Source of the DNA: Pandoraea aquatica
GTDB lineage: Bacteria > Pseudomonadota > Gammaproteobacteria > Burkholderiales > Burkholderiaceae
Direction: 5' to 3'
Assembly (NCBI RefSeq): GCF_902459565.1
Contig: NZ_CABPSN010000001.1
Coordinates: 682,001 to 746,000 of the forward strand
DNA: 64,000 nucleotides
This document shows positions 19,909 to 28,624 of this stretch, piece by piece. The translations under genes and the position numbers were made by a program. Numbering within the stretch: the first letter of the stretch is position 1; every line of letters starts with the position of its first letter. Under the pieces are notes generated by a model, which saw only the letters and a list, made by a program, of their open reading frames with translations, was not told the origin of the DNA and ran no database searches.

Positions 19909-19922
19909 CGAACGGGCGTTCG
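19909..19922. promoter_or_regulatory. Palindrome upstream of dadA
   Basis: CGAACG-GG-CGTTCG is a perfect inverted repeat 22 bases before the dadA ATG and overlaps a direct repeat GCGAACGAACG. It is placed where a repressor could block the promoter or ribosome access. No regulator gene is adjacent. Confidence 0.35.
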
Positions 19923-19943
19923 CCACACACCAGACGGTTGGGA

Positions 19944-21218
19944 ATGAAGGTCATCGTTATCGGCGGCGGGGTCATTGGCACGTGTACTGCCTACTATCTG
20001 GCCGCCGCGGGGCACACGGTCACGCTCGTCGAGCGCAATAGCACGGTTGCGCAAGAGAGCAGCTTCGGCAACGCAGGCGTCATCGCCCCGGGCTACGTCA
20101 CGCCCTGGGCCGCGCCCGGCATGCCGCGCAAGCTGCTGGGCTATATGTTCAGCGCTGCCAGCCCGCTCATCTTCCGCCCCGGCCTGTCGGCCGGCACGTG
20201 GCGCTGGGCCGCCCGCTGGCTGCGTGAGTGCAAGATCGACCGCTATCGCGCCAATCGCGAACGCATGCAACGTCTCGCGTTCTACAGTCAGCGCTGCCTC
20301 CACGAACTGCGTGAATCGCACATCTTCGAATACGAACATACGCAGGGCTATCTGCAATTGTTCCGTACCGAGCGCGAAATCAAGATGAACGAACCGGCGC
20401 GCGCCATGCTCGCCGAGAATGAAGTGCCGCACCGGCTGCTGACCGCCGAAGAGTGCCGCAAGCTCGAACCCGCGATTTCCACCGATGCCCAGCTCGCCGG
20501 CGGCCTGCATCTGCCGCGCGACGAGACCGGCAACTGCCCGCTGTTCACCAAACGCCTTGCCCAGATCGCACGCGACATGGGTGTCACGCTCGCCACCGAG
20601 ACAACGGTACTCTCGGTGCGGCCGAACGTCGGCCGTGCCGGCGTGAGCATCGAGACGGCCACTACCGCCCGCACGGGACAGACGTCGACGCTCGAAGCGG
20701 ACGCCGTCGTGATCGCGGCCGGCGTGGCGAGCACTGCGCTGCTGCGCCCGCTCGGCATCGACCTGCCGCTGTGGCCGATCAAGGGCTACTCGATCACCGT
20801 GCCGGTCAAGACCGAACTGTTCAGCCCGCGAATCGCCGTCATGGACGAGTCGTACAAAACCGCCATCACCCCGCAGGGCAATCGCTTGCGCATTGCGGGC
20901 ACGGCTGAGCTGGGCGACACGCAGCTTGTGCTGCGCGAGCGCGCCATCGCGACGCTGTACAAGGTCGCCACGGACTGGTTCCCCGGCGCAGGCAAATACC
21001 GCGAGGCGCGGGCGTGGGTCGGCGCGCGTCCGATGTTGCCGGATGGCCCGCCGCTGCTCGGCGCAACGCATCTGCCCGGCATTTTCCTCAACGTCGGCCA
21101 TGGCTCGACCGGCTGGGCGATGGCCTGCGGCTCGGGACGCGTGCTCGCCGACGTCATCTCCGGACAAACGCCGGATATCGACCTGAACGGGCTGACGCTG
21201 GCGCGATACGACCGCTGA
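19944..21218 (+). CDS. dadA: D-amino-acid dehydrogenase, small-subunit type
   Basis: This FAD-dependent dehydrogenase oxidises D-amino acids (classically D-alanine) to 2-oxo acids and passes electrons to the respiratory chain at the inner membrane. The 424 residues begin MKVIVIGGGVIGTCTAYYLA, the dinucleotide-binding motif. GNAGVIAPGYVTPWAAPGMP, KGYSITVPV and the C-terminal GHGSTGWAMACGSGR are all typical of DadA. A TTG two codons earlier is in frame, but the ATG at 19944 fits the family start. No alanine racemase (dadX) or Lrp-type regulator lies beside it. Confidence 0.88.
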   Translation: MKVIVIGGGVIGTCTAYYLAAAGHTVTLVERNSTVAQESSFGNAGVIAPGYVTPWAAPGMPRKLLGYMFSAASPLIFRPGLSAGTWRWAARWLRECKIDRYRANRERMQRLAFYSQRCLHELRESHIFEYEHTQGYLQLFRTEREIKMNEPARAMLAENEVPHRLLTAEECRKLEPAISTDAQLAGGLHLPRDETGNCPLFTKRLAQIARDMGVTLATETTVLSVRPNVGRAGVSIETATTARTGQTSTLEADAVVIAAGVASTALLRPLGIDLPLWPIKGYSITVPVKTELFSPRIAVMDESYKTAITPQGNRLRIAGTAELGDTQLVLRERAIATLYKVATDWFPGAGKYREARAWVGARPMLPDGPPLLGATHLPGIFLNVGHGSTGWAMACGSGRVLADVISGQTPDIDLNGLTLARYDR

Positions 21219-21232
21219 GCGGGCAGAAGCGA

Positions 21233-21256
21233 CGGGGGATTTCCATCATTCCCCCG
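21233..21256. terminator. Weak hairpin after dadA
   Basis: CGGGGGA (21233-21239) pairs with TCCCCCG (21250-21256) around a 10-base loop, 15 bases after the dadA stop. There is no T run, so terminator function is uncertain. Confidence 0.4.
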
Positions 21257-21416
21257 CGCCGCCCTTTCCTTTTCCCAATTCCCATTGCCCGCTCGGTACG
21301 CCACGTCGGAGATTACCGACACGGTGTCGAGATTCACGCCGACAGGCGAAGCAGCGCTTTGACGGCATAATTCCCTGATAGGCACACAAAGCGCGGCGAC
21401 ATCCCCGCCCGTTCTG

Positions 21417-21445
21417 GCCCCCCAGAAAGGCGTCGAACGGGGGGC
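21417..21445 (+). other. Hairpin in the leader of nnr
   Basis: GCCCCCC (21417-21423) and GGGGGGC (21439-21445) form a perfect 7-bp GC stem about 55 bases before the nnr ATG. Nothing else recognisable is seen in 21257-21500. Confidence 0.35.
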
Positions 21446-21500
21446 ATCGTGCGCTGCGACGCCGCGTCCATTGCCCTAGCTTCCCGGAGCTTCGCCTGTC

Positions 21501-23015
21501 ATGCTTGATCTGTCTCTTCCAGACACACTGCGCGACGTCGAGCGCGCGGCCGCTGCGCAACTGCCTCCCCACACTCTGATGGCGCGAGCCGGTGCGGCCA
21601 TTGCACACTGGCTTTACGGCCACCTCCCGTCGCTCGCAAGCGCAGGCCGTCAGCCCGTATTGCTGCTCGCCGGCCCCGGGAACAACGGTGGAGACGCTTA
21701 CGTTGCCGCTCGCGAATTACACCGTCGGGGCGTGCTGGTCGATGTGTGGCAACTCGCGCCGCCCACGGCAGACGACGCCCGCTGGGCGCTCGGCGAAGCC
21801 CTCGCTGTGGGTGTGCCGGTGCGCCCCGCGCCGAGCATCTGGCCACAGTCGACGGCTTACGCGTGGATCGTCGACGGCCTGTTCGGCATCGGCCTCTCCC
21901 GCCCCCTCGACGGCGCGGCCGCCGCCCTGGTCGAGAACATTGCCGTACACGCACAGGGCACACCGGTGCTCGCCATCGACATTCCCAGCGGACTGCTTGC
22001 CGCCACCGGCATCGCTGCCGGGCCGGTCGTCCGCGCCGATGCAACGATGGCGATGATCGGTGCCTGCCCCGGACTCTTCACCGGCATCGGGCGCGATGTC
22101 GCGGGTGACGTGATCGTTGCCACCCTAGGCGTGCGCGACGTATTCGCGGAAGTACCGGCGCAATCGCCCATCTCCACCATTGCGCCCGACGCGTTTCGCC
22201 CGCATTTGCCACAACGTCACCATGCCTCGCATAAGGGCAGCTACGGTTCGCTCGCAGTCCTCGGCGGCTTTGAGGGGATGGTGGGCGCGCCGGTGCTCTC
22301 CGCGCGTACAGGTCTGATGAGCGGCGCGGGTCGCGTCTATATCGGGTTCGTCGCACACGACGCCCCGGCGTGGGATCCGGTGCATCCCGAACTGATGCTG
22401 CGGCACGCTGAAAACCTCGACCTTGCCACCATGCAGGCCGTGGCGGTCGGTCCCGGATTGGGAACGTCGGCGGCCTCAGGCGCTTGTCTCTCCCGAGCAC
22501 TGCCGCTGGACGATACACCGCTGGTGATCGACGCCGACGCGCTCAACCTGCTGGCCGCCGAACCGGCGCTTGCGGAGCGCGTGCGTCGGCGCGCCGGGCC
22601 GACGGTGCTCACGCCGCATCCGCTGGAGGCCGCCCGGCTTGCTGGTTGCGACGTCGCCCGCATCCAGTCGGACCGCCTCGCGTCCGCCCGCGCATTGGCG
22701 CAGCATTTTGGCGCGACGGTCGTGCTCAAGGGATCGGGTACCGTCGTAGACGATGGCGCTAAGGCGTGGATCAATACGACGGGCAATGCCGGGCTGGCGA
22801 CGGCCGGGACCGGCGACGTGCTGACCGGCCTCATCGGTGCGCTGCTGGCACAAGGCATGCCTGCAACCCAGGCAGCACTGGCTGGCGTGTGGATTCACGG
22901 GCGCGCCGCCGATCGGTGCGTGCGCGACGGTGTGGGACCCGCGGGTCTGACGGCGTCGGAACTCTTGCCTGCGATCCGTACCGAACTGGCAATGGCAAAC
23001 GGCATCCGCCCATAG
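21501..23015 (+). CDS. nnr: Bifunctional NAD(P)H-hydrate epimerase / ADP-dependent dehydratase
   Basis: This enzyme repairs hydrated NADH and NADPH. The N-terminal epimerase equilibrates R and S forms and the C-terminal dehydratase restores NAD(P)H using ADP. Of 504 residues, about 1-205 are the YjeF_N epimerase with LLLAGPGNNGGDAYVAARE and DGLFGIGLSRPLDG. About 230-495 are the ribokinase-like dehydratase with KGSYGSLAVLGGFEGMVGAP, TVLTPHPLEAARL and the catalytic NAGLATAGTGDVLTGLIGAL. This fused form is usual in proteobacteria. The ribosome site is weak (CGGAG about 13 bases upstream). Confidence 0.94.
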   Translation: MLDLSLPDTLRDVERAAAAQLPPHTLMARAGAAIAHWLYGHLPSLASAGRQPVLLLAGPGNNGGDAYVAARELHRRGVLVDVWQLAPPTADDARWALGEALAVGVPVRPAPSIWPQSTAYAWIVDGLFGIGLSRPLDGAAAALVENIAVHAQGTPVLAIDIPSGLLAATGIAAGPVVRADATMAMIGACPGLFTGIGRDVAGDVIVATLGVRDVFAEVPAQSPISTIAPDAFRPHLPQRHHASHKGSYGSLAVLGGFEGMVGAPVLSARTGLMSGAGRVYIGFVAHDAPAWDPVHPELMLRHAENLDLATMQAVAVGPGLGTSAASGACLSRALPLDDTPLVIDADALNLLAAEPALAERVRRRAGPTVLTPHPLEAARLAGCDVARIQSDRLASARALAQHFGATVVLKGSGTVVDDGAKAWINTTGNAGLATAGTGDVLTGLIGALLAQGMPATQAALAGVWIHGRAADRCVRDGVGPAGLTASELLPAIRTELAMANGIRP

Positions 23016-23097
23016 CCATACTCAGGCGTCCTTAGCCGCATTTCAGCGCGTTCAACGTGATTTCGCGGTGACTCCCGTTATACTTCGGCTTATCGAA

Positions 23098-24771
23098 ATG
23101 GCCATATCGCACATGCCGTACAAGACATCCGTTCGTCTGGACCAACTTCCCGCCTGGCGCACTCTGCTCGAACATCGCGACGAAATCGCTGCACAACACA
23201 TGCGCGACTGGTTCGCCGGTGCAGGCGCTAACGCCCGTGTCGATAACTTTTCGTTGCACGCGGCCGGCCTGTATCTCGATTACTCGAAGAACCGCATTAC
23301 CGATAAAACGCGCACGCTCCTCACGCATCTCGCGCGCGAATGCCACGTGCCCGCCAAGCGCGACGCCATGTGGGCCGGCGAACACGTCAACGTCACAGAA
23401 AATCGCGCCGCGCTGCATATTGCACTACGCGCGCCCAAGGGCGTGACGTTTCGCGACACCTCGGGCGAAGTCAGCAGCGGCGTCGGCGAGACGCTCGCCC
23501 GCATGCGCGACTTCAGCGAACGCGTGCGCGACGGCCGGTGGGTCGGCGCGACGGGCAAGCGCATCAAGCATCTGATCAACGTCGGCATCGGCGGCTCGGA
23601 TCTCGGCCCGCGCATGGTGTGCGACGCCCTCGCCGTCTACGGTCGAGAAGATCTCTCGGCGAACTTCATCGCCAACATCGATCCGACAGAACTCGCGCGC
23701 ACGTTGCCGGCGCTCGATCCTGAAGCCACGCTCGTCGTGGTTTGCTCGAAGACGTTCACCACGCTCGAAACCATGACGAACGCGCGCACCATTCGCGCAT
23801 GGCTCATTCAAAACGGCATTCCCGAGGGTAATCTCGACAAGCATTTCGTCGCAGTCTCGACCAATGTAGACGAGGCGATGAAGTTCGGGATTCTTCGCGA
23901 GAACGTGTTCCAGTTCGGCGAATGGGTCGGCGGGCGTTACTCGCTGTGGTCCTCTGTCGGCCTGATCGTCATGCTGTATCTGGGCGCGCAGCATTTCGAA
24001 GCGCTGCTCGCCGGTGCTCATGCGATGGACGAACACTTCCGTCACGCGCCGCTCGAAGCCAACATGCCGGTGCTGCTCGGACTGCTCGGCATCTGGTATC
24101 GCAATTTCTTCGACGCACAGACGCTTTCCATTGCGCCATACACGGACGCGCTGCAAAAGCTGCCGCCGTATCTCCAGCAGCTCGATATGGAAAGCAACGG
24201 CAAGTCGGTGCAGATCGATGGATCACCTGTCGCCTGGCAGACCGCGCCGATCATCTGGGGCGAGCCGGGCACGAATGGCCAGCACGCCTACTTCCAGATG
24301 CTGCATCAGGGCACGACGCTCGTGCCGGTTGATTTCATCGCCGTGCTCGAACCGCAATACGATCAGCCCGCCTATCTCGACCACCATCGCAAGCTGCTGG
24401 CGAACTGCTTCGCGCAGAGCGAGGCATTCCTTCAGGGCGGCTCGATGGCAACACCCGAACAGGCAGGCGGCCCGCTAGGCGCACAACGCGCGTTCGAGGG
24501 CAACCGTCCGAGCAATACGCTGGTGATCGATAAGCTCACGCCTGAACGCCTTGGCGCGTTGATCGCGCTCTACGAACACAAGGTGTTCGTTCAGGCCGCC
24601 ATCTGGAATATCAATCCGTTCGATCAGTGGGGCGTGGAACTGGGCAAGACCCTGTGCCGCGCAATCGAGCCGGAGCTGCTCGACCCGGATTCGCTCAAGC
24701 CGGACGCGCACGATGCCTCGACGGCATCGCTGATCCGTATTGCCGGGAATGCGCTGAAGAAGAAGGGGTAA
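23098..24771 (+). CDS. pgi: Glucose-6-phosphate isomerase
   Basis: Pgi interconverts glucose-6-phosphate and fructose-6-phosphate in the cytoplasm. The body carries the family signatures NVGIGGSDLGPRMV, VVCSKTFTTLETMTNA, GGRYSLWSSVGL, QLDMESNGKSV, and the C-terminal NINPFDQWGVELGK with the catalytic lysine region. From the ATG at 23098 the protein is 557 residues, about normal. An in-frame GTG at 23068 and an ATG at 23113 are alternatives, and none has a good ribosome site. TATACT at 23079-23084 may be a -10 box, which would favour one of the two ATG starts. A strong terminator follows. Confidence 0.94.
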   Translation: MAISHMPYKTSVRLDQLPAWRTLLEHRDEIAAQHMRDWFAGAGANARVDNFSLHAAGLYLDYSKNRITDKTRTLLTHLARECHVPAKRDAMWAGEHVNVTENRAALHIALRAPKGVTFRDTSGEVSSGVGETLARMRDFSERVRDGRWVGATGKRIKHLINVGIGGSDLGPRMVCDALAVYGREDLSANFIANIDPTELARTLPALDPEATLVVVCSKTFTTLETMTNARTIRAWLIQNGIPEGNLDKHFVAVSTNVDEAMKFGILRENVFQFGEWVGGRYSLWSSVGLIVMLYLGAQHFEALLAGAHAMDEHFRHAPLEANMPVLLGLLGIWYRNFFDAQTLSIAPYTDALQKLPPYLQQLDMESNGKSVQIDGSPVAWQTAPIIWGEPGTNGQHAYFQMLHQGTTLVPVDFIAVLEPQYDQPAYLDHHRKLLANCFAQSEAFLQGGSMATPEQAGGPLGAQRAFEGNRPSNTLVIDKLTPERLGALIALYEHKVFVQAAIWNINPFDQWGVELGKTLCRAIEPELLDPDSLKPDAHDASTASLIRIAGNALKKKG

Positions 24772-24823
24772 CGAGGGCCGGGGATTTTCCGGCAAGCGCC
24801 TTAGGATTCGTCAGATGCCAACG

Positions 24824-24856
24824 AAAAGAGAAGCCATTGCGGCTTCTCTTTTTTGT
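24824..24856. terminator. Terminator between pgi and the ABC ATPase gene
   Basis: AAAAGAGAAGCC (24824-24835), loop ATTGC, GGCTTCTCTTTT (24841-24852) with more Ts is a perfect 12-bp stem. It lies 53 bases after the pgi stop and 57 bases from the convergent gene end. Confidence 0.92.
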
Positions 24857-24912
24857 TTCAAGCGACGTCAGACAGGCGCGAAATCATCAGCACCCCGCGT
24901 CAAAATCACGCG

Positions 24913-25605
24913 TCAGATCGCCGCACCATTCACGACACGGCCTCCTGCAAGCTGCACGGTGGCGTCGCAACGTTGCGCAATCGCCAGATCGTGCGTCACC
25001 AACACCAGCGTTGCGCCGCTCGCTTCGTTAAGCGAGAACATCAGTTCGATGACCCGCTCGCCCGTCGCCGTGTCGAGACTACCTGTCGGCTCATCCGCGA
25101 ACAGCACGGCAGGCGCCGTCACAAACGCACGTGCGAGCGCCACACGCTGCTGCTCACCGCCGGAGAGTTGCTTCGGATAGTGCGTCAGGCGCGACCCCAA
25201 CCCCACTTGTTCCAGCAATTTGACGGCACGATTGCGAATCTCTCGTGTCTCACCCAACAGCTCGAGCGGCAACATCACGTTTTCGAGCGCGGTCAGATGC
25301 GGCATCAGTTGGAAAGACTGGAAGACGAAACCGACGGCCCCCCGTCGCAACGCGGCGCGTCCCTCTTCGTCAAGCTCACCGAGCGACTTGCCCAGCAGCG
25401 TGATGTTGCCGTCGGTCGCAGTGTCGAGCCCGGCCATCAGCCCGAGCAGTGTGGATTTCCCGGATCCCGACGCTCCCACGATGGCCACGCTCTGGCCTTT
25501 CGCGACGGAGAAGTCGATATCCTGCAAAATGACTAGCTCGCCCGTGGCGTCACGCAACCGTTTGCCCAGGCCCCGCACTTCAATAACGTTTTCGGAAAAC
25601 GACAT
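24913..25605 (-). CDS. ABC transporter ATP-binding protein, YbbA/LolD-like
   Basis: This is a 230-residue ATPase of the MacB/LolD class that normally pairs with FtsX-like permeases in export or lipoprotein release. It has Walker A GASGSGKSTLLGLMAGLD at about 44, Q-loop FVFQSFQLMPHL, signature LSGGEQQRVALARAF, Walker B AVLFADEPTGSLD and the switch His in LVTHDLAIAQRC. Its ATG at 25605 overlaps the ATG of the divergent tesA by two bases, as in the ybbA-tesA pair known from E. coli. No permease follows, because pgi lies convergent beyond a terminator. Its partner must be encoded elsewhere. Confidence 0.88.
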   Translation of the reverse strand: MSFSENVIEVRGLGKRLRDATGELVILQDIDFSVAKGQSVAIVGASGSGKSTLLGLMAGLDTATDGNITLLGKSLGELDEEGRAALRRGAVGFVFQSFQLMPHLTALENVMLPLELLGETREIRNRAVKLLEQVGLGSRLTHYPKQLSGGEQQRVALARAFVTAPAVLFADEPTGSLDTATGERVIELMFSLNEASGATLVLVTHDLAIAQRCDATVQLAGGRVVNGAAI

Positions 25606-26317
25606 GGCAAGAAGAGAGTTCTTGAAATTGGCCGCATCAGCCGTCGTTGGCTGGTGCATGCTGACAGGGACCGCAGCGAACGCGGCAAGTTCTGGCGCGC
25701 CCACAATTCTCGTCGTGGGCGACAGCCTTTCGGCGGAATATGGCATCGCGCGCGGCGCCGGCTGGGTCAATCTGATGCAGCAGACGATCACGCAAAGCGG
25801 CTACGATTATAACGTCGTGAATGCCAGTATCAGTGGCGACACAACGAGTGGCGGACGCTCCCGCCTCGCCCCGCTGCTCGAACGTTATCACCCCGCCGTG
25901 ACCATCATCGAGCTGGGAGGCAACGATGCGCTGCGCGGCATCCCGCTCGACCTCACCCGCAGCAATCTGCGCGAGATGATCGCCGCGTCGCGTAAGGTCG
26001 GCAGCCGTGTGATCGTGGTCGGCATGCGCATCCCGCCGAACTACGGCCCTGACTATAGCGAGCAATTCTTCACGATGTTCTCGACCATCGCCAAGCAGGA
26101 GAAAGCCGGCTATGTGCCTTTCCTGCTGGCAGGCGTCATCGAACATCAGGACTGGTTCCAGCAAGACCAGATTCATCCACTCGCCAAGGCGCATCCGCAG
26201 ATTCTGCAAAACGTCTGGCCAACAGTGAAACCGCTGCTCAAACCCGCCGCTGCGGCAACGCCCGCCAAACCCTCCGCGAAAGCCCCCGACTCACGCACGG
26301 CAAAGTCCGGCGCATAA
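25604..26317 (+). CDS. tesA: Arylesterase / lysophospholipase L1-type thioesterase TesA
   Basis: This SGNH hydrolase acts on acyl-CoA, lysophospholipid or aryl esters, normally in the periplasm. The 237 residues show block I VVGDSLSAEYG (catalytic Ser), block III IELGGNDALRG, and block V DQIHPLAKAHP (catalytic Asp and His). The first 27 residues, MARREFLKLAASAVVGW then CMLTGTAANA, form an export signal. ARREFLK fits the twin-arginine consensus, which suggests folded export by Tat. The C terminus has an Ala/Pro/Lys-rich tail. The divergent ATPase gene starts on the same bases, so its promoter and ribosome site lie inside that gene. Confidence 0.9.
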   Translation: MARREFLKLAASAVVGWCMLTGTAANAASSGAPTILVVGDSLSAEYGIARGAGWVNLMQQTITQSGYDYNVVNASISGDTTSGGRSRLAPLLERYHPAVTIIELGGNDALRGIPLDLTRSNLREMIAASRKVGSRVIVVGMRIPPNYGPDYSEQFFTMFSTIAKQEKAGYVPFLLAGVIEHQDWFQQDQIHPLAKAHPQILQNVWPTVKPLLKPAAAATPAKPSAKAPDSRTAKSGA

Positions 26318-26349
26318 AAAAACGGCCAACTCAGTTGGCCGTTTTTCTT
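26316..26349. terminator. Bidirectional terminator between tesA and ppiD
   Basis: AAAAACGGCCAAC, loop TCA, GTTGGCCGTTTTT is a perfect 13-bp stem starting at the tesA stop codon. It has A and T runs on both sides and serves both convergent genes. Confidence 0.93.
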
Positions 26350-26396
26350 TCTGCTGATGGATCGTACACATCGTACGCTATACGACCCTCACGCGA

Positions 26397-28322
26397 TCAG
26401 TTGCTTGCCGCCTTGGTCACGTCGTTCACGACCTTGACCTTCGAGCGCGCGCGCAGATCGCCCACCCAGGCATTCCACTCGGCCTGTGCGGCCAGCTGGT
26501 TGAGCTGTTGCGCCTCGGCCGCCAGACGCTGCGGATCTTGCGTTGCCGGTTGCGACACCTTGCTGATGCGATACACGGCGTAGCCCTGACCTTCGCCCAG
26601 CGACACACCCACATAGGCCGGCAGCTTGCTCGTGTCCGCGCCGAAAATGGCGGTCAGCGCCGTAGGTGCCAGCTTACCCGGGTTGTCGCGCGAGACGGTT
26701 TGGGCCGCGCCAAACGCCGCATCGCCACCCTTCTTGAGCGCTTCCAGCTTCGCTTCGCCAGCCTTCTTCGCTTCCTGTTCGGCCAGATCGGCAATCGCCT
26801 TCTGCTTGACTTGAGCTTCGATCTGATCGAGCGGCGGCGTGGCAGCCGGGTGATAGGTCACGATACGGGCCGACACCAGTACGCCCTGTCCGACGTCCAC
26901 CGCCTCGGTATTGCGCTTGTTCTTGAGCGATTCGTCGCCGAACACAGCCTTCAGCAGCTTCTCATTGCCAAGCGGGCTCTGGGCGAGTGCAGCATCCGGC
27001 GTACGCGTCACCTTGGCGGTCTGCACCTTCAGGTTCAGCTTGTCGGCCACCGGTTGCAGACTGTCCGGCTGCTCGTACACAGCGTTCGTGAACTGGTCCG
27101 CGAGCTTGGCGTAGCCCTTCGCGGCTTCCTGCTGACGATACTGATCGGCCAGTTGCGACTTCACTTCGTCGAACGATTTCGTCTGCGCGGGCTTAATGCC
27201 CGTGAGCTTGATGATGTGATAACCGAAGTCGCTCTTCACGACGTCGCTCACGTCGCCTTCGCTCTTCAGTGCGAACGCTGCGTCAGCGAACGGCTTGACC
27301 ATCGCGTCGCGCGCGAAGAAGCCGAGGTCGCCGCCGTTGCCCTTCGAACCCGGATCTTCCGAGTTCTCGCTCGCCAACTTGGCGAAGTCGTTCGGATTCT
27401 TCTTGATCTGCGCGAGGATCGCATCAGCCTTGGCCTTCGCCTTGGCATGATCGGCCGGCGACGCATCTGCCGGCGACGCAATCAGAATGTGCGATGCACG
27501 ACGCTCTTCCTGCGTCGTGTATTGCTTCAGATTGTCGTTGTACATCTTGCGCAGCACATCGTCGCTCGGCGCGGTTTGCGCCGACGTCGGCATGGCCTTC
27601 GGATCGAGCACCACGTACTGGATCTCAGCCGACTCCGGCGTCTGGAATGCGGCCTTGTGTGCGTCGTAATAGGCCTGAATCTGTTGCTGCGTCGGCACGA
27701 TCTTGCCGGCGAAGTCCGTCAGCGGGAAGTCCAGCGCCGACACTTCGCGTTGCTGCGAACGCAATTGTGCGAAACGTTCGAGCACCGTCTTCGGGAGCAT
27801 GGCGCTCGCCTGCACGCTCGACGGCAGTTGGTTCGACGCCAGTTCGAAACGGATCTGCGCTTCGAGACGCTGCGGCGTCAGGTTCTGTGCGGAAAGCAGT
27901 TGCTCGTAAGCGGCCTGATCGATCGAACCGTCGGCACGGCGCAGTTGGGCAATCGCGGGAATGGCGAGCAGCGCCTCACGCACTTGCGCGTCGGGCACCG
28001 ACAGATTCTTCTTGAGGGTTTCCTGTTGCAGCAGCTTCTGCTGGATCAGGTTATCGAGCACAGCACTGCGCATTTCCGGCGTGTTGATCTGGCTCGCGTC
28101 GACGGCGCCGCCGAACATCTGCTGCATGCGCTCCGTTTGTGCGCGCAGCACGCTGTCGTACTCCTGGCGCGTCACCGTCTGGTCGCCGACTTTGGCGATC
28201 GTGCCGGCGTCCGAGGCGTATTCCTGCCAGCCATGCACGCCAAACACCACGAACGACGGAACGATCAGCACCGTCAGGAAGATGAGGACCAAGCGTTGGT
28301 GACGGCGAATGAAGTCGAACAT
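26397..28322 (-). CDS. ppiD: Membrane-anchored periplasmic folding factor PpiD
   Basis: PpiD is anchored to the inner membrane near the SecYEG exit and binds newly translocated proteins. The 641 residues begin MFDFIRRHQRLVLIFLTVLI, one membrane anchor at about 12-32. A SurA_N-like region (NLIQQKLLQQETLKKNLSVP) follows, then a parvulin domain at about 275-370 with RRASHILIASP, FAKLASENSEDPGSKGNGGD and FGYHIIKLTG. A second, degenerate rotamase-like segment fills the C-terminal half. It is the last gene of the tig-clpPX-lon-hupB-tRNA-ppiD block. Confidence 0.94.
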   Translation of the reverse strand: MFDFIRRHQRLVLIFLTVLIVPSFVVFGVHGWQEYASDAGTIAKVGDQTVTRQEYDSVLRAQTERMQQMFGGAVDASQINTPEMRSAVLDNLIQQKLLQQETLKKNLSVPDAQVREALLAIPAIAQLRRADGSIDQAAYEQLLSAQNLTPQRLEAQIRFELASNQLPSSVQASAMLPKTVLERFAQLRSQQREVSALDFPLTDFAGKIVPTQQQIQAYYDAHKAAFQTPESAEIQYVVLDPKAMPTSAQTAPSDDVLRKMYNDNLKQYTTQEERRASHILIASPADASPADHAKAKAKADAILAQIKKNPNDFAKLASENSEDPGSKGNGGDLGFFARDAMVKPFADAAFALKSEGDVSDVVKSDFGYHIIKLTGIKPAQTKSFDEVKSQLADQYRQQEAAKGYAKLADQFTNAVYEQPDSLQPVADKLNLKVQTAKVTRTPDAALAQSPLGNEKLLKAVFGDESLKNKRNTEAVDVGQGVLVSARIVTYHPAATPPLDQIEAQVKQKAIADLAEQEAKKAGEAKLEALKKGGDAAFGAAQTVSRDNPGKLAPTALTAIFGADTSKLPAYVGVSLGEGQGYAVYRISKVSQPATQDPQRLAAEAQQLNQLAAQAEWNAWVGDLRARSKVKVVNDVTKAASN

Positions 28323-28369
28323 ACGAAATCGGAAGAGTCGTCTGGATGCGTTTTACAACGCTATATGGC

Positions 28370-28397
28370 AAAAAAGGCGAACCGAAGTTCGCCTTTT
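28370..28397 (-). terminator. Terminator after tRNA-Asp
   Basis: On the minus strand AAAAGGCGAAC, loop TTCG, GTTCGCCTTTTTT is a perfect 11-bp stem with a stable UUCG tetraloop and six Ts. It begins 8 bases after the tRNA-Asp CCA end and separates the tRNAs from ppiD. Confidence 0.93.
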
Positions 28398-28404
28398 CAC
28401 AATT

Positions 28405-28481
28405 TGGCGGAGCGGACGGGGCTCGAACCCGCGACCCCCGGCGTGACAGGCCGGTATTCTAACCAACTGAACTACCGCTCC
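28405..28481 (-). tRNA. tRNA-Asp (anticodon GTC)
   Basis: The 77-base sequence folds as a cloverleaf with acceptor GGAGCGG/CCGCTCC, discriminator G and an encoded CCA. The anticodon arm reads CCGGCCTGTCACGCCGG with GTC in the loop, and the T arm contains GGTTCGAGCCC. It reads Asp codons GAC and GAU. It stands 14 bases downstream of tRNA-Val and is probably co-transcribed with it. Confidence 0.97.
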
Positions 28482-28495
28482 CCAAGATCTGGAAC

Positions 28496-28571
28496 TGGTG
28501 GGTGCTGAGGGGCTCGAACCCCCGACCTACGCCTTGTAAGGGCGCCGCTCTACCAACTGAGCTAAGCACCC
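28496..28571 (-). tRNA. tRNA-Val (anticodon TAC)
   Basis: The 76-base cloverleaf has acceptor GGGTGCT/AGCACCC, discriminator A and an encoded CCA. The D arm is AGCTCAGTTGGTAGAGC, the anticodon loop contains CTTACAA with TAC, and the T arm is GGGGGTTCGAGCCCC. It reads Val codons GUA and GUG. It lies 53 bases downstream of hupB. Confidence 0.97.
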
Positions 28572-28578
28572 GTTCCCG

Positions 28579-28617
28579 ATTTTAGTCTTGTTCTTGCTGC
28601 CTCCTGCCGAAGCAGGA
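28579..28617 (-). promoter_or_regulatory. hupB-tRNA junction: UUCG hairpin and possible -10 box
   Basis: After the hupB stop, TCCTGC-TTCG-GCAGGA (28602-28617) forms a small stable hairpin without a T run. TAAAAT follows at 28579-28584, 8 bases before the tRNA-Val 5' end, as a possible -10 box without a -35. The tRNAs may be read from here or from hupB. Confidence 0.35.
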
Positions 28618-28624
28618 AAGCTCG

